DNA from: Candidatus Omnitrophota bacterium
GTDB taxonomy: Bacteria; Omnitrophota; Gorgyraeia; 2-02-FULL-51-18
NCBI GenBank assembly: GCA_016196505.1
Contig: JACPXO010000192.1
Location: forward strand, 1 to 7,121
Length of the DNA: 7,121 nt
Direction: 5' to 3'
The notes under the pieces are model-generated. The model saw only the letters and a program-made list of their open reading frames with translations. It did not search any database and was not told the DNA's origin. The position numbers were made by a program, and so were the translations under genes. This document shows positions 6,748 through 7,121 of this stretch, one piece after another. Within the stretch, counting starts at the first letter, position 1, and every line of letters begins with the position of its first letter.

Positions 6748-6903
6748 GGCCCAAAGAGGGCAGCTCTTTCAAGCGAGACCTTGACGAGAGCGAGCGCCAC
6801 GGAACACTATTTATTTTAAGCACCGCGAGCCGAGTCACGAGCGAGACTGCCTCGGTGGGGCAGTCGACGCGTGTCTCGCTGAAAGAACTGCCCTCTTTGG
6901 GCC
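6748..6903. mobile_element. 156-bp MITE-like element with long inverted ends
   Basis: The left arm (6748-6779, starting GGCCCAAAGAGGGCAG) and the right arm (6873-6903, ending CTGCCCTCTTTGGGCC) are reverse complements over 30 base pairs, with one mismatch and one single-base bulge. The interior holds a hairpin GACTGCC-TCGGTGG-GGCAGTC (6845-6865) and an AT-rich patch around 6810-6820. CCGAGG occurs at both outer edges (6744-6749 and 6902-6907), overlapping the arms; it could be a target duplication or chance. It encodes no transposase, so any mobility would need help in trans. It could equally be a non-mobile structured repeat. Confidence 0.65.
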
Positions 6904-6993
6904 GAGGGGAGGTTGGTGACTTCACGGAGGAACCGTTTGATAGAAGGTGTGGTACTTTGTTTTTTGAAACCGTGCCGAACATGTTAAAAACCA

Positions 6994-7077
6994 TGCCGAA
7001 GGTGGGAGTCGAACCCACAACCTCGTAAGAGGATCGGTTTTTGAGACCGACGCGTATGCCAGTTCCGCCACTTCGGC
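6994..7077 (-). tRNA. tRNA-Leu (anticodon CAA)
   Basis: An 84-nt class II tRNA. The acceptor stem is GCCGAAG (7077-7071) with CTTCGGC (7001-6995), and the discriminator base is A73 (6994), as LeuS requires. The D arm is GCG-AACTGGCATA type with CGC. The anticodon arm is TCGGT-CTCAAAA-ACCGA, giving anticodon CAA, which reads UUG. The long variable arm is CCTC-TTAC-GAGG, and the T arm is GTGGG-TTCGACT-CCCAC. The 3' CCA is not encoded (ATGG follows), so CCA must be added afterwards. It lies on the same strand as leuS, about 470 nt upstream, with only repeats between. Confidence 0.97.
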
Positions 7078-7082
7078 CGGAG

Positions 7083-7105
7083 GCCCGCCGTGCTTTGTGG
7101 CGGGC
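7083..7105. repeat. Palindromic repeat next to the tRNA 5' end
   Basis: On the minus strand GCCCGCC-ACAAAGCAC-GGCGGGC: a 7-bp stem with a 9-nt centre that differs by only two bases from the unit at 5080-5098 in leuS (ACAAAGCAC versus ACAGAGCAT). It lies 5 nt upstream of the mature tRNA 5' end. Here it is extragenic; read in frame it would give ATKHGG, close to ATEHGG in LeuS. Confidence 0.75.
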
Positions 7106-7121
7106 AAAATGGACCTGAGCG

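Larger units (their letters stand above)
6528..6993. other. Gene-free interval between tRNA-Leu and leuS, filled by two palindromic elements
   Basis: This 466-nt stretch has no credible coding region on either strand. It contains the second 95-bp repeat (6607-6701) and the 156-bp inverted-repeat element (6748-6903). The 90 nt between that element and the tRNA (6904-6993) hold nothing I recognise except a T5 run on the minus strand (6990-6986) just past the tRNA 3' end. The 79 nt next to leuS contain only a weak -10-like hexamer (6565-6560). Confidence 0.8.

Noticed and set aside
6528..6993. T-box leader for leuS
   Set aside because: No T-box sequence of the AGGGTGG type or specifier-loop layout is visible before leuS.
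6442..7028. Several frames on both strands across the repeats and the tRNA
   Set aside because: The same repeat-derived peptides appear on both strands, and the frames run into a clear tRNA gene.

Overview
This is a 7.1-kb stretch of bacterial chromosome. Every gene I can support lies on the minus strand, so transcription runs from high to low coordinates. In that order the window holds: a tRNA-Leu(CAA), leuS (leucyl-tRNA synthetase), a 46-residue membrane-anchored small ORF translationally coupled to comEC (DNA-uptake channel), then the heat-shock operon start hrcA-grpE, with grpE cut by the left edge. The single-copy HrcA/CIRCE regulation and the housekeeping genes show a bacterium. The GC content looks mid-50s by eye. 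The many short GC-rich palindromic repeats, the intron-less tRNA without an encoded CCA and the unusual short HrcA suggest an uncultured lineage (Omnitrophota or a similar candidate phylum). That placement is inference; no marker in the window proves it.

Layout. 1-337: partial grpE. 344-1162: hrcA, with a perfect CIRCE operator (1196-1222) and a promoter whose TTGACA -35 box overlaps the comEC stop codon. 1252-3570: full-length comEC with OB-like, Competence and metallo-beta-lactamase-like parts. 3567-3707: small ORF overlapping comEC by GTGA. 3708-3992: no convincing gene, but two abutting palindromic elements. 3993-6527: leuS. 6528-6993: no gene, but a second copy of the 95-bp palindromic repeat and a 156-bp element with 31-32-nt inverted ends. 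6994-7077: tRNA-Leu. 7083-7105: a GC-rich hairpin next to the tRNA 5' end.

The protein genes do ordinary jobs: leucine charging, DNA import and chaperone control. The tRNA-Leu and the enzyme that charges it are neighbours on the same strand. The unusual layer is the repeats. At least four palindromic families occur in about 7 kb. One of them (core CCGCC-N9/11-GGCGG with a central AAGC/GAGC) appears twice inside the leuS reading frame, where it adds residues to the protein, and once beside the tRNA. This resembles the in-frame palindromic elements described in Rickettsia, but the sequence family seen here is not one I can name.
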